Positions 8,230-17,458 of a DNA stretch of 64,000 nt are shown here, piece by piece. Position numbers and translations under genes: made by a program. Positions within the stretch are counted from its first letter, which is position 1, and each line of letters opens with the position of its first letter. Below the pieces are notes generated by a model. That model made no database searches. It saw nothing but the letters and a program-made list of their open reading frames with translations, and had not been told where the DNA came from. Origin of the DNA: Cryobacterium sp. PH31-L1 (GTDB lineage: Bacteria > Actinomycetota > Actinomycetes > Actinomycetales > Microbacteriaceae); NCBI RefSeq assembly GCF_030063145.1, contig NZ_JASISM010000003.1, positions 248,001 to 312,000 on the forward strand, given 5' to 3'.

Positions 8230-8865
8230 GTGACGCACGCGCATCCGCTGCACGTCGACCTCGAAGTGGCGTGCCTGTGTTGCCTCGCACCGCAGCCGTT
8301 TCACTTCACCTCGCTGAGCGACCAAGTGGTCTGCTCGCTCTGCGTGCACCACATCGGGGCCGAGAAATCCGAGCGCCGGGACCTTGAGCACGTGAAGCTG
8401 TGGGCTTCTCGCTGGGCTTCGGCTGAGACCGTACACGCCGATTACATCGCCGAAACGGATGCCTTACTCGTCGGCCGGGACAACGACCTGACCGCGCTTC
8501 GCGACCAGGTCGCCGAGCTCAGCGCTATCGTCGCCGGCCGGTTCACGGCCGGAATCGACGGAGTGCGGAGCCTGTTGCAGAATGACCTGGTCAAGCGTGC
8601 TGAACGCAACACCGAACTGGCCCGCCGGCAGATCGATTGGGCGATGGCCGGCATCTGGCGCGTTGAGGCGCTGCACCACTACTCAGCCGCGCAGAAGTGT
8701 TCCTGCGGCCGCACGGCGGGCAGCTGCGCCGAGAGCGCCGCGATCGACCCGCTCCGGCAGGCGCTGCTCGCCTGGGAGAAGAAGAACGTGGCGCTCCTGC
8801 GAGGGGGCAGCCGACACGGACTGCCGGCGGATCATCCCGCGGTGCTGGCCCAGCGCATCCGCTGA
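8230..8865 (+). CDS. Hypothetical protein with clustered Cys motifs
   Basis: 211 residues from the GTG at 8230, preceded by AGGTGGGAG five bases away. An ATG at 8203 would add nine residues with no clear ribosome site. No family recognised. The N-terminus carries CLCCLAPQ and then CSLC about 20 residues on; a second cluster, CSCGRTAGSC, lies near residue 160. These two clusters could bind zinc. Between them is a charged, helix-rich stretch (ALRDQVAELSAIVAG, VKRAERNTELARRQIDW) likely to form a coiled coil. No signal peptide or membrane helix. Its stop is two bases from the stop of the convergent transporter. Confidence 0.65.
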   Translation: MTHAHPLHVDLEVACLCCLAPQPFHFTSLSDQVVCSLCVHHIGAEKSERRDLEHVKLWASRWASAETVHADYIAETDALLVGRDNDLTALRDQVAELSAIVAGRFTAGIDGVRSLLQNDLVKRAERNTELARRQIDWAMAGIWRVEALHHYSAAQKCSCGRTAGSCAESAAIDPLRQALLAWEKKNVALLRGGSRHGLPADHPAVLAQRIR

Positions 8866-8866
8866 A

Positions 8867-10333
8867 TCAGTGGGCGCTGACCGGAGCGCTCTCGATCGCG
8901 TCGCCGAGCGGCGGGCGCCGCACAAGGAATGCGGCTGGAATGGCGAACAGTGAGATGATCGCGCCGCACAGGAACGCACCGCGAATTCCGGAGGCCGTCG
9001 CGGAGATCTCGGAGACGCCCTGCGCCATGAGGGCGGCAGACTGTGAGGTCATGATGGCGATGAACAGTGCCGTTCCGACGGCGCCGGCGAGCTGCTGGAC
9101 GGTGCCGACCACCGCGCTGCCGTGGGAGTACAGACTGGGCTTGAGTGAGCCGAGGCCGGAGGTGAACAACGGCGTGAACAGCAGCGAGAGCCCGGCGCTC
9201 ATGCCGACGTGGGCGATCAACAGCATCCAAGGCTGCGTGGTCTCGCCCAACATGGTCATGGCCCAGAACGCGGCGCTGACGAGAATCGAGCCGGGTACCA
9301 GCAGAATGGTCGGGCCGCGGCGGTCGTAGATGCGGCCGACGAATGGCGCCAGCAATCCCATCGTCAAACCACCCGGCAGCAGAAGCAGGCCGGTTTCCAG
9401 AGCCGTCAGGCCGAGCACGTTCTGCATGTACAGCGGCAACAGAATGATCGTGCCGAACAGGGCGAGCATGCTGATGCCGAGCATGGACACCGACAGGGTG
9501 AACGTGCGTGAGCCGAAGACGCGCAGGTCGAGCAGGGCGCGGTTGGAACGCTGCAGTCGCAGCTGCCGCAGCACGAACAGGGCCAACGCCACGACGCCAA
9601 TGCCGAGCGGAATCCAGCCCACAGCGGATGCCCCGCCCAGATTGCTCAGTCCATAGACGAACCCGCCGAACCCGAAGGCCGAGAGGATGACCGAAAGAAC
9701 GTCGAGCGGAACCTTGCGCGGCGTCGTCACGTTCTGAATGCGCGAGGCACCGAGGATGAGCGCGCCGACGGCGATCGGCAGCACCAGGATGAACATCCAG
9801 CGCCAGTCGAGCACGCTGAGGATGGCGCCGGAAATGGTCGGGCCGATCGCGGGGGCGACCGAGATGACGATGGAGATGTTGCCCATGGTCTTGCCGCGGG
9901 AGGCCGGTGCGACGAGCGTCATAACGGTGGTCATGAGCAGCGGCATCATGATGGCCGTTCCACTAGCCTGCACGATGCGACCAATCAGCAGCACCTCGAA
10001 GCCGGGTGCGAGCGCGGCGATCAGGGTTCCGGTGCTGAACAGTGTCATCGCGGCGATGAAGACCGGCCGGGTATTGAAGCGCTGAATGAGAAAACCGGTG
10101 ATCGGAATGACCACGGCCATCGTGAGCATGAAGGCCGTCGTCAGCCACTGAGCGGCCGTCGCCGTGATACTGAGGTCTTTCATGAGGTGCGGCAGGGCCA
10201 CACCCATGATGGTCTCGTTCAGAATGACGACGAAGGCCGAGACCAGCAGCAGTCGAATCACCAGCTGGTTGCGCTTGGCGTCGGGGTGAGCCCCGGCCTC
10301 GGGAATCGTGGCGGTGGCGGTTGGTGCGGTCAT
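8867..10333 (-). CDS. MFS multidrug exporter, DHA2 (14-helix) type
   Basis: 488 residues from the ATG at 10333. An upstream extension to 10414 is Arg-rich and unlikely. Around fourteen hydrophobic segments, with the motif-C-like signature SVAPAIGPTISGAIL and a start FVVILNETIMGVALP (motif D1 type, LDxTIVNVALP-like). This is the EmrB/QacA family of proton-driven efflux pumps. Substrate unknown. It lies 113 bp downstream of a LysR gene on the same strand, which may or may not control it. Confidence 0.85.
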   Translation of the reverse strand: MTAPTATATIPEAGAHPDAKRNQLVIRLLLVSAFVVILNETIMGVALPHLMKDLSITATAAQWLTTAFMLTMAVVIPITGFLIQRFNTRPVFIAAMTLFSTGTLIAALAPGFEVLLIGRIVQASGTAIMMPLLMTTVMTLVAPASRGKTMGNISIVISVAPAIGPTISGAILSVLDWRWMFILVLPIAVGALILGASRIQNVTTPRKVPLDVLSVILSAFGFGGFVYGLSNLGGASAVGWIPLGIGVVALALFVLRQLRLQRSNRALLDLRVFGSRTFTLSVSMLGISMLALFGTIILLPLYMQNVLGLTALETGLLLLPGGLTMGLLAPFVGRIYDRRGPTILLVPGSILVSAAFWAMTMLGETTQPWMLLIAHVGMSAGLSLLFTPLFTSGLGSLKPSLYSHGSAVVGTVQQLAGAVGTALFIAIMTSQSAALMAQGVSEISATASGIRGAFLCGAIISLFAIPAAFLVRRPPLGDAIESAPVSAH

Positions 10334-10446
10334 AAATGGTCCTGACGGTCGTGCGAAAAGGGAGGTCGTGCGTAACTGAGCTGCCGCGCGCCCCCGGGCC
10401 GGCACGCTGTGCACGCCTCTCAGTGCAGCGTTTTGCAGGGTGTGAA

Positions 10447-11388
10447 TTATTCCGATGCCACAGAATTAGCCGGGAGGCCGCGAATCGCGACGCTGCCGGC
10501 AGCGGCCGCAAACAAATCGTGCAGTCGACGGATGCCCGGATCCGCTTTCAGGGAATGCCGCACGACGACGAAGTCGTGCCGGTAGACCGGATTTTCGAGC
10601 GGATGCAGCGTGACTGAGTCGGGCAGCTGCCCCACGGTCAGCTCCGGCACCAGGGCAACGCCGGCCCCGGCGCCGACCAGCGCCACGATGACCGAGAAAT
10701 CGGTGGCCTCGGCGACGGACCTGGGCGCGAATCCGGCCACGCCGCAGGCGCGCTGCACCATTTCGTGACAGGACCAGGCCGCGTGCGGCACCACCCAGTC
10801 GTGACCGCTGAAGTCTTCAAGGTTTTGAGTTCCTGCTGCAGTTCCGCGTGGCACCGCAAGCCAGACCGGTTCGGTGAGAATCCGGGTCACCACACAGTCC
10901 GTGGCCGACGGCGCCGCCATCGTGGAATAGGAGTGGGTGAGCGCGAGGTCGACCTCCCCGGCTACGAGGGCGGGCAAGGATACTTCCGGTTCGGCCTCGA
11001 GCAGTTCGAGCTTGAGGCCCAGTTCGGGCTGAGACAGCAACGTCTGCCAGGCATCGGCCAGCACGGTGCGGGCGATCGACGGAAAGGCAGCGACCCGATA
11101 GGTGCCCGCCGAACCCTCCAGCAGGGCCGCGACCTCCAGCTCGGCGACCGAGAGCAGGTCGACGATGTCGTGGCCGTGCTTGGCCAGCAGTAGTCCGGCC
11201 GGGGTCAGCGTGAGTGTGCGGCCGTGCCGTTCGGTGAGCGTCAGCCCCACCTCGCGTTCGAGCGCGGCGAGCTGCATCGAGACCCCGGGGGCCGTCAGGT
11301 GCAGTTCGCGAGCCACAGCGGCAATGGTGCCGAGTCGGTGAAGCTGGGCGAGCATCCGCAATTTCCTGACGTCTAACACATCAATCAT
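10447..11388 (-). CDS. LysR-family regulator
   Basis: 313 residues. N-terminal helix-turn-helix (about 5-65): LRMLAQLHRLGTIAAVAREL followed by HLTAPGVSMQLAALEREVG. C-terminal effector domain about 90-300. The start codon faces the EamA transporter gene only 27 bp away, with a TTAC-N11-GTAA box between them, so control of that exporter and autoregulation are likely. The DHA2 pump lies downstream on the same strand. No inducer can be inferred. Confidence 0.85.
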   Translation of the reverse strand: MIDVLDVRKLRMLAQLHRLGTIAAVARELHLTAPGVSMQLAALEREVGLTLTERHGRTLTLTPAGLLLAKHGHDIVDLLSVAELEVAALLEGSAGTYRVAAFPSIARTVLADAWQTLLSQPELGLKLELLEAEPEVSLPALVAGEVDLALTHSYSTMAAPSATDCVVTRILTEPVWLAVPRGTAAGTQNLEDFSGHDWVVPHAAWSCHEMVQRACGVAGFAPRSVAEATDFSVIVALVGAGAGVALVPELTVGQLPDSVTLHPLENPVYRHDFVVVRHSLKADPGIRRLHDLFAAAAGSVAIRGLPANSVASE

Positions 11389-11390
11389 TG

Positions 11391-11409
11391 TTACTTAACA
11401 TGACAGTAA
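11391..11409. promoter_or_regulatory. Candidate LysR box
   Basis: TTAC-N11-GTAA, an inverted repeat with the T-N11-A geometry of LysR regulators, lying in the 27-bp gap between the divergent regulator and transporter. A second overlapping arm pair, TTACTT (11391-11396) and AAGTAA (11410-11415), is also present. The gap is too short for two ordinary promoters if the transporter starts at 11416. Confidence 0.5.
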
Positions 11410-11415
11410 AAGTAA

Positions 11416-12339
11416 ATGGATATTTGGCTTGCGAGTCGCCGTGCTCGAGAAATGGGTTCTCCTCGAGTGTTACTGGCCGGTCTGGGCGTCGTCGTGCTGT
11501 GGGCGAGCGCGTTCCCCGCTATTCGGGTGGCCGCGCCCGAGCTCGGTGTGGCTGGCCTGTCGCTGGCCCGCCTGGTCGTCGCGGCCGTTGCACTCGCCGT
11601 GCTCGCACCCATGCTCAAGGTGCGGCTGCCGGCCCGGCGCGACCTGCCGCTCATCCTCGCCTGTGGCTTCTTCGGTATGGCCGCCTACCAGGTGCTGCTC
11701 AACTGGGGCGAACTCCATGTTCCGGCTGGCACCGCGAGCATCATCGTCTCGGCAGCCCCGCTGGTGAGCGTTGCCATTGCTGCCGGAGTGTTCGGCGAGC
11801 GACTCACCGTGCTGAAGATTGTCGGCAGCGCGATCGCCCTCAGCGGCGTCGTGCTCGTCGCGGTCGCGCGATCCGGCGTCACGCTGTCGTCGGCCGCCTG
11901 GATACTGGTCGCCGCCATGGTCGTGCAGGGTGCCTATCATCCGCTCACCAAGCCGCTGCTCAAGAGGTATACCGGCCTCGAGGTGGCGACTTACGGCATG
12001 ATCGCCGGCACCGTCATGCTGCTTCCCGTGCTGCCGTTCACTCTCTCGCAGCTGGTACAAGCGGATGCCGCGGCCTGGCTCGCGGCGATCTACCTCGGAC
12101 TTCTACCCTCCGCCCTCGGCTTCGTGCTGTGGGGCTATGCGGTGGCGCGCCTGCCGCTGGTGGCGTCGACCTCGCTGCTCTACCTCGTGCCGCCGGTGGC
12201 GGTGCTGATCGCGTTCATCTGGCTCGGCGAGCTGCCGCTGGTCGCCGAGCTCGTGGGCGGTGCCGTGGTGATCGCGGGTGTGGTGCTCATGAGCCTCAGG
12301 TTCGCGAAAGTCGGAAAAACGTTGCTTCCGGTACCGTGA
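11416..12339 (+). CDS. EamA/DMT-family transporter
   Basis: 307 residues with ten hydrophobic segments arranged as two EamA repeats (about 15-145 and 160-295). The first contains LWASAFPAIRVAAPE and the second begins AAMVVQGAYHPLTKPLL. DMT exporters of this type (RhtA/YddG-like) usually export amino acids or metabolites. The ATG at 11452 (MGSPRVLLAG) is a credible alternative start that would widen the gap to the divergent LysR gene to 63 bp; neither start has a clear ribosome site. The end of the gene is inside a bidirectional terminator. Confidence 0.82.
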   Translation: MDIWLASRRAREMGSPRVLLAGLGVVVLWASAFPAIRVAAPELGVAGLSLARLVVAAVALAVLAPMLKVRLPARRDLPLILACGFFGMAAYQVLLNWGELHVPAGTASIIVSAAPLVSVAIAAGVFGERLTVLKIVGSAIALSGVVLVAVARSGVTLSSAAWILVAAMVVQGAYHPLTKPLLKRYTGLEVATYGMIAGTVMLLPVLPFTLSQLVQADAAAWLAAIYLGLLPSALGFVLWGYAVARLPLVASTSLLYLVPPVAVLIAFIWLGELPLVAELVGGAVVIAGVVLMSLRFAKVGKTLLPVP

Positions 12340-12345
12340 AGCAAC
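12321..12345. terminator. Bidirectional terminator overlapping the EamA stop
   Basis: GTTGCTTC, nine-base loop, GAAGCAAC: a perfect 8-bp stem. It is followed on the minus strand by GTTTTTCC and on the plus strand by AATTCTTTC. It overlaps the last codons of the EamA gene and serves the convergent UvrA-like gene ending at 12365. Confidence 0.75.
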
Positions 12346-12364
12346 AATTCTTTCGCTCCCGCGT

Positions 12365-14848
12365 TCAGGGGAGGCGGAGTTTCAGGTAGGGGGCGGTGCG
12401 GCTCGTTGGGTGATCGGCGACCGTCGCGGGGGTGCCGGCGGCGATGATCTGGCCGCCCTGGTCGCCACCGGCGGGGCCGAGGTCGATCACCCAGTCCGCG
12501 GCCGCGACGACGTCCATTTCGTGTTCTACCACGACGACAGTGTTTCCGGCATCGACCAGTCGTCCGAGCTGCAGCATGAGCAGTTCGACGTCGGCCGGAT
12601 GCAGGCCGGTGGTCGGCTCGTCCAGCAGGTAGAGCGTGTGTCCGCGCCTGGCCCGCTGCAGTTCGGTGGCGAGCTTGATGCGCTGCGCCTCCCCGCCGGA
12701 GAGTTCAGTGGCCGGCTGCCCGAGTCGCAGGTAACCGAGTCCCACCTCGCGCAGGGTGTCGAGGCTGCGGGCGGCGACGGCGACGTCGGCGAGAAAGTGG
12801 AGCGCGGCGTCCACCGTGAGGCCGAGCACCTCGGCGATGTTCTTGCCGCGGTAGGTCACCTCGAGGGTCTCAGGGTTGTAGCGCGACCCGCCGCAGTCGG
12901 GGCACGGCGCGTAGCTGCCGGGCAAAAACAGCAGCCCGACGGCGACGAACCCCTCACCGAGGCAGGTCTCGCAGCGTCCGCCGGCCACGTTGAACGAGAA
13001 CCGTGAGGCGGTGAAGCCGCGCGCCCTGGCCTCGTCGGTGGCGGCAAAGGTGGCCCGCACGGCGTCGAACAGGCCGGTGTAGGTGGCCAGGTTGGAGCGC
13101 GGCGTGCGCCCGATCGGCTTCTGGTCCACCTGCACGAGCCGGTCGACGGCCTCGAGCCCGGTGATCGCGGTCACTGCCGGGCGCTCGGCGAAATCGAACT
13201 CGGCATCGGGGTCGCCGAGGTCGGGCACAGGCGCGTCGTCGGGATCGGGGTGCAGGTGCCGCCCGACGGCCTCGGCGAGCACCTGGCTGACCAGCGTGGA
13301 CTTACCCGAACCGCTCACACCGGTGACCGCCGTCAGTACCCCGAGCGGAATCTGCGCGTCGAGCGCCTTCAAATTGTGCCGAGTCACGTCGGTCAAGCCC
13401 AGCCAGCCGAGCGGATGCCGCAGCTCACCCCGCGAAATCGGCTCGCGGTCCTCGGCAAACAGGTACTCGCGGGTGACCGAGGTCTCAACCGCAGCGAGCC
13501 CCGCGGTCGGCCCGCTGTACAGTACGTCGCCACCGCCCTCGCCGGCGCGAGGGCCGACATCGACGACCCAGTCTGCGCTGCGCACGACGTCCATATTGTG
13601 TTCGACCACGAAGACCGAGTTGCCCGAGCGCTTGAGCTGCTCCAGTACGAGTAGCAGCGGCTCGGCATCGGCCGGGTGCAGGCCGGCCGATGGCTCGTCG
13701 AGCACGTAGATGACCCCGAACAGGCCGGAGCGCAGCTGCGTGGCGATGCGCAGCCGCTGCATTTCACCCGGCGACAGCGTGGGGGTCGACCGACCGAGGG
13801 CCAGGTAGCCGAGGCCGAGTTCGAGCAGCACATCGATGCGGCGCAGCAGGTCGCTGGCCAGGGTCACCGCCACCTCCGACGACATGTCACCCGCCGCGAT
13901 CGGGCGCAGGATGTCGGCCACGGCTGTCATCGGCAGCGCGTTGAGCGCGGCAATCGACTGGCCGGCCACGGTCACGGCGAGGGCTTCGGGCTTCAGGCCG
14001 CTCCCGGCGCAGTCCGGGCAGGAGCCGGTGTCGACGTAACGCAGCACGCGCTGACGCACATTCGGGCTCTTGCTGTCGGCCAGGGTGTGCAGCACAAAAC
14101 TCTTCGCGCTCCAGAATCGTCCCTGGTAGGGCTTGGCGCTGCGGTCGCGCTGCGGCACGACCTCGACCACCGGCTGCTCCTCGGTGAAGAGGATCCAGTC
14201 ACGGTCGGCGCGGGACAATTCCTGCCAGGGCCGGTCAATGTCGTAGCCGAGCACGGCGACGATATCGCGCAGGTTCTTGCCCTGCCAGGCACCGGGCCAG
14301 GCGGCGATGGCGCCGTCGCGAATGCTCAGCGTGGCATCGAGCACCATCGATGCCTCGCTGACGGTGTGCGCCATGCCCAGGCCGTGGCAGCGGGGGCACG
14401 CACCCATCGCGGTATTCGGGGAGAAGGAGTCGGATTCGAGGCGACCCGCGGCATCCGCTGGATATATTCCTGCTCGGGAATACATCATGCGGAGCGAGTT
14501 GGAGAGGGTGGTCACGGTGCCGACGCTCGAACGCGAACTCGGCGTGCCGCGGCGCTGCTGCAGGGCGACCGCCGGCGGCAAGCCGGTGATCTCGTCCACG
14601 TGCGGGGTGTGGCCTTGCTGGATCAGGCGGCGGGCGTAGGGCGCGACCGACTCGAAGAAGCGCCGTTGCGCCTCGGCGAAGATGGTGCCGAAGGCGAGCG
14701 ACGATTTGCCGGAGCCCGAGACTCCGGTGAACGCGACGATGGCGTCTCGCGGCACGTCGACGTTCACATCGCGCAGGTTGTTCTCGCGGGCCCCGCGCAC
14801 CCGCACGAATCCAGAGCCATCGGGAGGAGTCAGTTCGTCGCTCAGCAT
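12365..14848 (-). CDS. UvrA-like ABC ATPase (short UvrA paralogue, UvrA2/DrrC type)
   Basis: 827 residues with two ABC ATPase halves. Walker A motifs are GVSGSGKSSLAFG (~residue 40) and GVSGSGKSTLVSQ (~510); signature motifs are LSPGEMQRLRIA and LSGGEAQRIKLA. Zinc-type CxxC pairs occur in CPRCHGLG, CPDCAGSG, CETCLGEG and CPDCGGSR. Canonical UvrA is about 950 residues; this is shorter, like the UvrA2/DrrC group. That group lacks most of the UvrB-binding region and is linked to resistance to DNA-binding drugs in Streptomyces. A true nucleotide-excision role is therefore less likely than damage or intercalator tolerance. No uvrB or uvrC nearby. Confidence 0.88.
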   Translation of the reverse strand: MLSDELTPPDGSGFVRVRGARENNLRDVNVDVPRDAIVAFTGVSGSGKSSLAFGTIFAEAQRRFFESVAPYARRLIQQGHTPHVDEITGLPPAVALQQRRGTPSSRSSVGTVTTLSNSLRMMYSRAGIYPADAAGRLESDSFSPNTAMGACPRCHGLGMAHTVSEASMVLDATLSIRDGAIAAWPGAWQGKNLRDIVAVLGYDIDRPWQELSRADRDWILFTEEQPVVEVVPQRDRSAKPYQGRFWSAKSFVLHTLADSKSPNVRQRVLRYVDTGSCPDCAGSGLKPEALAVTVAGQSIAALNALPMTAVADILRPIAAGDMSSEVAVTLASDLLRRIDVLLELGLGYLALGRSTPTLSPGEMQRLRIATQLRSGLFGVIYVLDEPSAGLHPADAEPLLLVLEQLKRSGNSVFVVEHNMDVVRSADWVVDVGPRAGEGGGDVLYSGPTAGLAAVETSVTREYLFAEDREPISRGELRHPLGWLGLTDVTRHNLKALDAQIPLGVLTAVTGVSGSGKSTLVSQVLAEAVGRHLHPDPDDAPVPDLGDPDAEFDFAERPAVTAITGLEAVDRLVQVDQKPIGRTPRSNLATYTGLFDAVRATFAATDEARARGFTASRFSFNVAGGRCETCLGEGFVAVGLLFLPGSYAPCPDCGGSRYNPETLEVTYRGKNIAEVLGLTVDAALHFLADVAVAARSLDTLREVGLGYLRLGQPATELSGGEAQRIKLATELQRARRGHTLYLLDEPTTGLHPADVELLMLQLGRLVDAGNTVVVVEHEMDVVAAADWVIDLGPAGGDQGGQIIAAGTPATVADHPTSRTAPYLKLRLP

Positions 14849-14897
14849 CCGAATGAGCCTACTGTGCTCGGTTGTGCGGGGCCCGAGTGCGGCCGGG

Positions 14898-15938
14898 TCA
14901 GATCGAGGTGGCGTCCTCGACCTGGCCGACGAGTTCCTCGATGATGTCCTCGAGGAACAGAACGCCGGTCACGTTGCCGTCGGTATCGAACGCCGTCGCG
15001 ACGTGCGCGCCGAGGCGGCGCATCGACGCGAGCGCGTCCTCCAGCTCGCTGTCGCTCGAAACGGATGCGAGGCGGCGCAGTCGCTTACTCGGCACCGGCT
15101 GCGTGAAGGTGTCGCCCGCGGTGAGGTCCATTACGTCTTTGAGGTGCAGGTAGCCGCTCGGAGCTCCCTCGTCATCCGTGAGGATGTAGCGGGAGAATCC
15201 GTGCTGGCTCACGGCCAGCTGGATATCGGCCGGTGACGCCATCGACGGCAGGCAGACCATCGATTCGATGGTCACCTGTACGTCGGAGACCTTCTTCGAG
15301 GTGAACTCGAATGCCGCCGACAGGGTGCCGGAGGCATCCTGCAGCATTCCCTCACGGGTGGACTGCTCCACGATGCTGGCGACCTCGTCGAGGGTGAAGG
15401 AGCTCGTCGCCTCGTTCTTGGGTTCAACCTTGCACAGGCGCAGAATGCCGTTCGCCAGCCAGTTGAGGCTGAAGATGATCGGGTTAAACACGCGGGCCAC
15501 GAACACGAGCGGCGGCGCGAGGATGAGCGCAGCCTTGTCGGGAACCGAGAACGAGATGTTCTTGGGGATCATCTCACCGAAGACCACGTGCAGGAAGGTC
15601 ACCAGCATGAGCGCGAAGGTGAAGGCGATCGTGGTGATCATGCCCTCGGAGAGTCCGGTACCGACGAGTGGGATTTCGAGCAGGCCGTGGATGGCCGGCT
15701 CCGAGACGTTCAGGATGAGCAGGGAACACACGGTGATACCGAGCTGGCTGGTAGCCAGCATGAGGGTGGCGTGCTCCATCGCCCACAGCGTGGTCTTGGC
15801 CGCTTTGCTACCCTGAGCGGCCAAAGGCTCGATCTGGGAGCGGCGGGCGGAGATGACGGCGAACTCGGCCCCCACGAAGAAGGCGTTCACCACCAGCAGC
15901 ACGACGAGCCAGATCAGGCCGGGGAGGTACTCATTCAT
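14898..15938 (-). CDS. CNNM/CorC-like membrane protein (DUF21 plus CBS pair), short paralogue
   Basis: 346 residues. The N-terminal DUF21/CNNM transmembrane domain (about 1-195) has four hydrophobic segments, including NAFFVGAEFAVISARR and the motif GEMIPKNISF. A CBS-domain pair follows (about 205-335). The CorC_HlyC C-terminal domain seen in the upstream paralogue is absent, so the protein ends shortly after the second CBS. CNNM proteins are implicated in Mg2+ export; older names are hemolysin C-like. It starts inside the end of the upstream paralogue (8-bp overlap), so the two are translationally linked and may form a heterodimer. Confidence 0.85.
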   Translation of the reverse strand: MNEYLPGLIWLVVLLVVNAFFVGAEFAVISARRSQIEPLAAQGSKAAKTTLWAMEHATLMLATSQLGITVCSLLILNVSEPAIHGLLEIPLVGTGLSEGMITTIAFTFALMLVTFLHVVFGEMIPKNISFSVPDKAALILAPPLVFVARVFNPIIFSLNWLANGILRLCKVEPKNEATSSFTLDEVASIVEQSTREGMLQDASGTLSAAFEFTSKKVSDVQVTIESMVCLPSMASPADIQLAVSQHGFSRYILTDDEGAPSGYLHLKDVMDLTAGDTFTQPVPSKRLRRLASVSSDSELEDALASMRRLGAHVATAFDTDGNVTGVLFLEDIIEELVGQVEDATSI

Positions 15939-17298
15939 GGATCAGGTCTTTCTGGATCTGTTCAACGATGCGGTCGTGTGTGGTGGCGAGGCTCGGGTCG
16001 GTCTCAGGATCGGCCGGCGTGTACCGCACGCGGTGCACGCGCACACCGTCGACGCGGTCGATGCGCAGCACGCCGCCATCAATGGCGACCTCGTCGCCGA
16101 GCTCGGGAATGCGGTCGAGTTGGTCGGCGAGGAATCCGCCGACGGACTCGTAGTCGCCATCGTCGGGAACGGTGACGCCGGTGCGATCGAGCAGCTCGTC
16201 AGGGCGCCAGGCGGCGTCGAAGACGACCGAGCGACCCGAGCGCACGACTCCGGCTTTCGCCCGGTCGTGCTCGTCTTCGAGTTCGCCGACGAGTTCTTCG
16301 ACGAGGTCTTCAAGGGTGACGATGCCGGCCGTTCCGCCGTACTCATCGGCGACGACGGCGATCTGGAAGCCCTGCTGGCGCAGCGCGGCGAGCAGGGAGT
16401 CGACGCCCATGGTCTCGGGAACGCGCAGGGCTTCTACCTTCAGGTCGGCGGCGGTCACCGTGCCGCGCTCACCCAGTACAACGGCGAACGCCTGTTTCAC
16501 GTGCAACACCCCGACGATGTCGTCGGAGTTCTTGTCGATCACCGGAAAGCGCGAGTAGCCGGTGCTGGTCGCCAGGCACACGATGGCCTCGGCCGTGTCG
16601 GTGACGTGCACCGAGGCCATGCGCACCCGGGGGGTCATGACATCGGCTGCTGAATGGTCGGAGAAGCGCAGGGTGCGGTGCAGCATGGCGGCGTGGTCGT
16701 TGTCGAGCACTCCCTCGAGGGCTGAGCGCCGTACGAGAAAGCTCAGTTCCTCGGCCGTACGAGCTCCGGAGAGTTCTTCCTTCGGCTCAATGCCGAACAG
16801 ACGAATGATCGCGTTGGCGGTGTTGTTGAACAGCAGGATGACCGGTTTGAACACCGTCGTGAACACGGCCTGCGCCGGCACGACGATCTTGGCCGTCGCG
16901 AGGGGCACGGCGAGGGCGAAGTTCTTGGGCACGAGTTCGCCGATCACCATGGAGAACAGGGTTGCCAATGAGATTGCGGCGATCGTTCCCGCCAGGGGAA
17001 CGATGCCGGCCGGCACGCCGATGCTTGTCAACGGCCCGCTCAGCAGTGCGCGGATCGCGGGTTCGAAAGTGAACCCGGCCAGTAGTGTGGTGAGGGTAAT
17101 GCCCAGCTGGGCGCTCGACAGGTGCGTCGAGGTGATCTTGAGCGCCTTGATGGTGGGGCCGAGGCGCTTCTCTCCCCGCCCCTGGCGGGCCTCAAGCTCA
17201 TTGCGGTCGAGAGTGACCAGGGAGAACTCGGATGCTACGAAAATTCCCGTTCCGACGGTGAGAACGAGTCCTACGCCCACCATCAGCCACTCATTCAT
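15931..17298 (-). CDS. CNNM/CorC-like membrane protein (DUF21, CBS pair, CorC_HlyC domain)
   Basis: 455 residues. DUF21/CNNM domain (about 1-190) with TGIFVASEFSLVTLDRNE and GELVPKNFALAVP. A CBS pair follows (about 205-335, ending TLEDLVEELVGELEDE), then the CorC_HlyC-associated domain (about 350-435, with DGDYESVGGFLADQL). This is the full-length version of the family; the following gene is a shorter copy lacking the last domain. A two-gene tandem of this kind is common in actinobacteria. Predicted role: divalent cation (Mg2+ or Co2+) handling at the membrane, by family only. Confidence 0.87.
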   Translation of the reverse strand: MNEWLMVGVGLVLTVGTGIFVASEFSLVTLDRNELEARQGRGEKRLGPTIKALKITSTHLSSAQLGITLTTLLAGFTFEPAIRALLSGPLTSIGVPAGIVPLAGTIAAISLATLFSMVIGELVPKNFALAVPLATAKIVVPAQAVFTTVFKPVILLFNNTANAIIRLFGIEPKEELSGARTAEELSFLVRRSALEGVLDNDHAAMLHRTLRFSDHSAADVMTPRVRMASVHVTDTAEAIVCLATSTGYSRFPVIDKNSDDIVGVLHVKQAFAVVLGERGTVTAADLKVEALRVPETMGVDSLLAALRQQGFQIAVVADEYGGTAGIVTLEDLVEELVGELEDEHDRAKAGVVRSGRSVVFDAAWRPDELLDRTGVTVPDDGDYESVGGFLADQLDRIPELGDEVAIDGGVLRIDRVDGVRVHRVRYTPADPETDPSLATTHDRIVEQIQKDLIHE

Positions 17299-17458
17299 GT
17301 TGTGGTCCTCTCAGATCGAGAGGCAACGTGTGTGTGGCGGCGGGCGAGGGTTTATGCGAGGGAGGGTCTTCCATTGTGCCTATAACGCTATAGACGGATG
17401 CTGGCAAACCGCCGGTCTGCTGCGTTTCGGCCGCGGCAGGGCCTCGGTACCGGGGTGA

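Noticed and set aside
6647-8290. N-terminal extension of the MHS carrier to 8290
   Set aside because: The 85 extra residues are Arg/Cys/His-rich with no family match, and the ATG at 8035 has a good ribosome site.
13676-14944. Open frame opposite the UvrA-like gene
   Set aside because: Antisense to a protein with complete Walker and zinc motifs; composition is Gly/Arg/His-biased.
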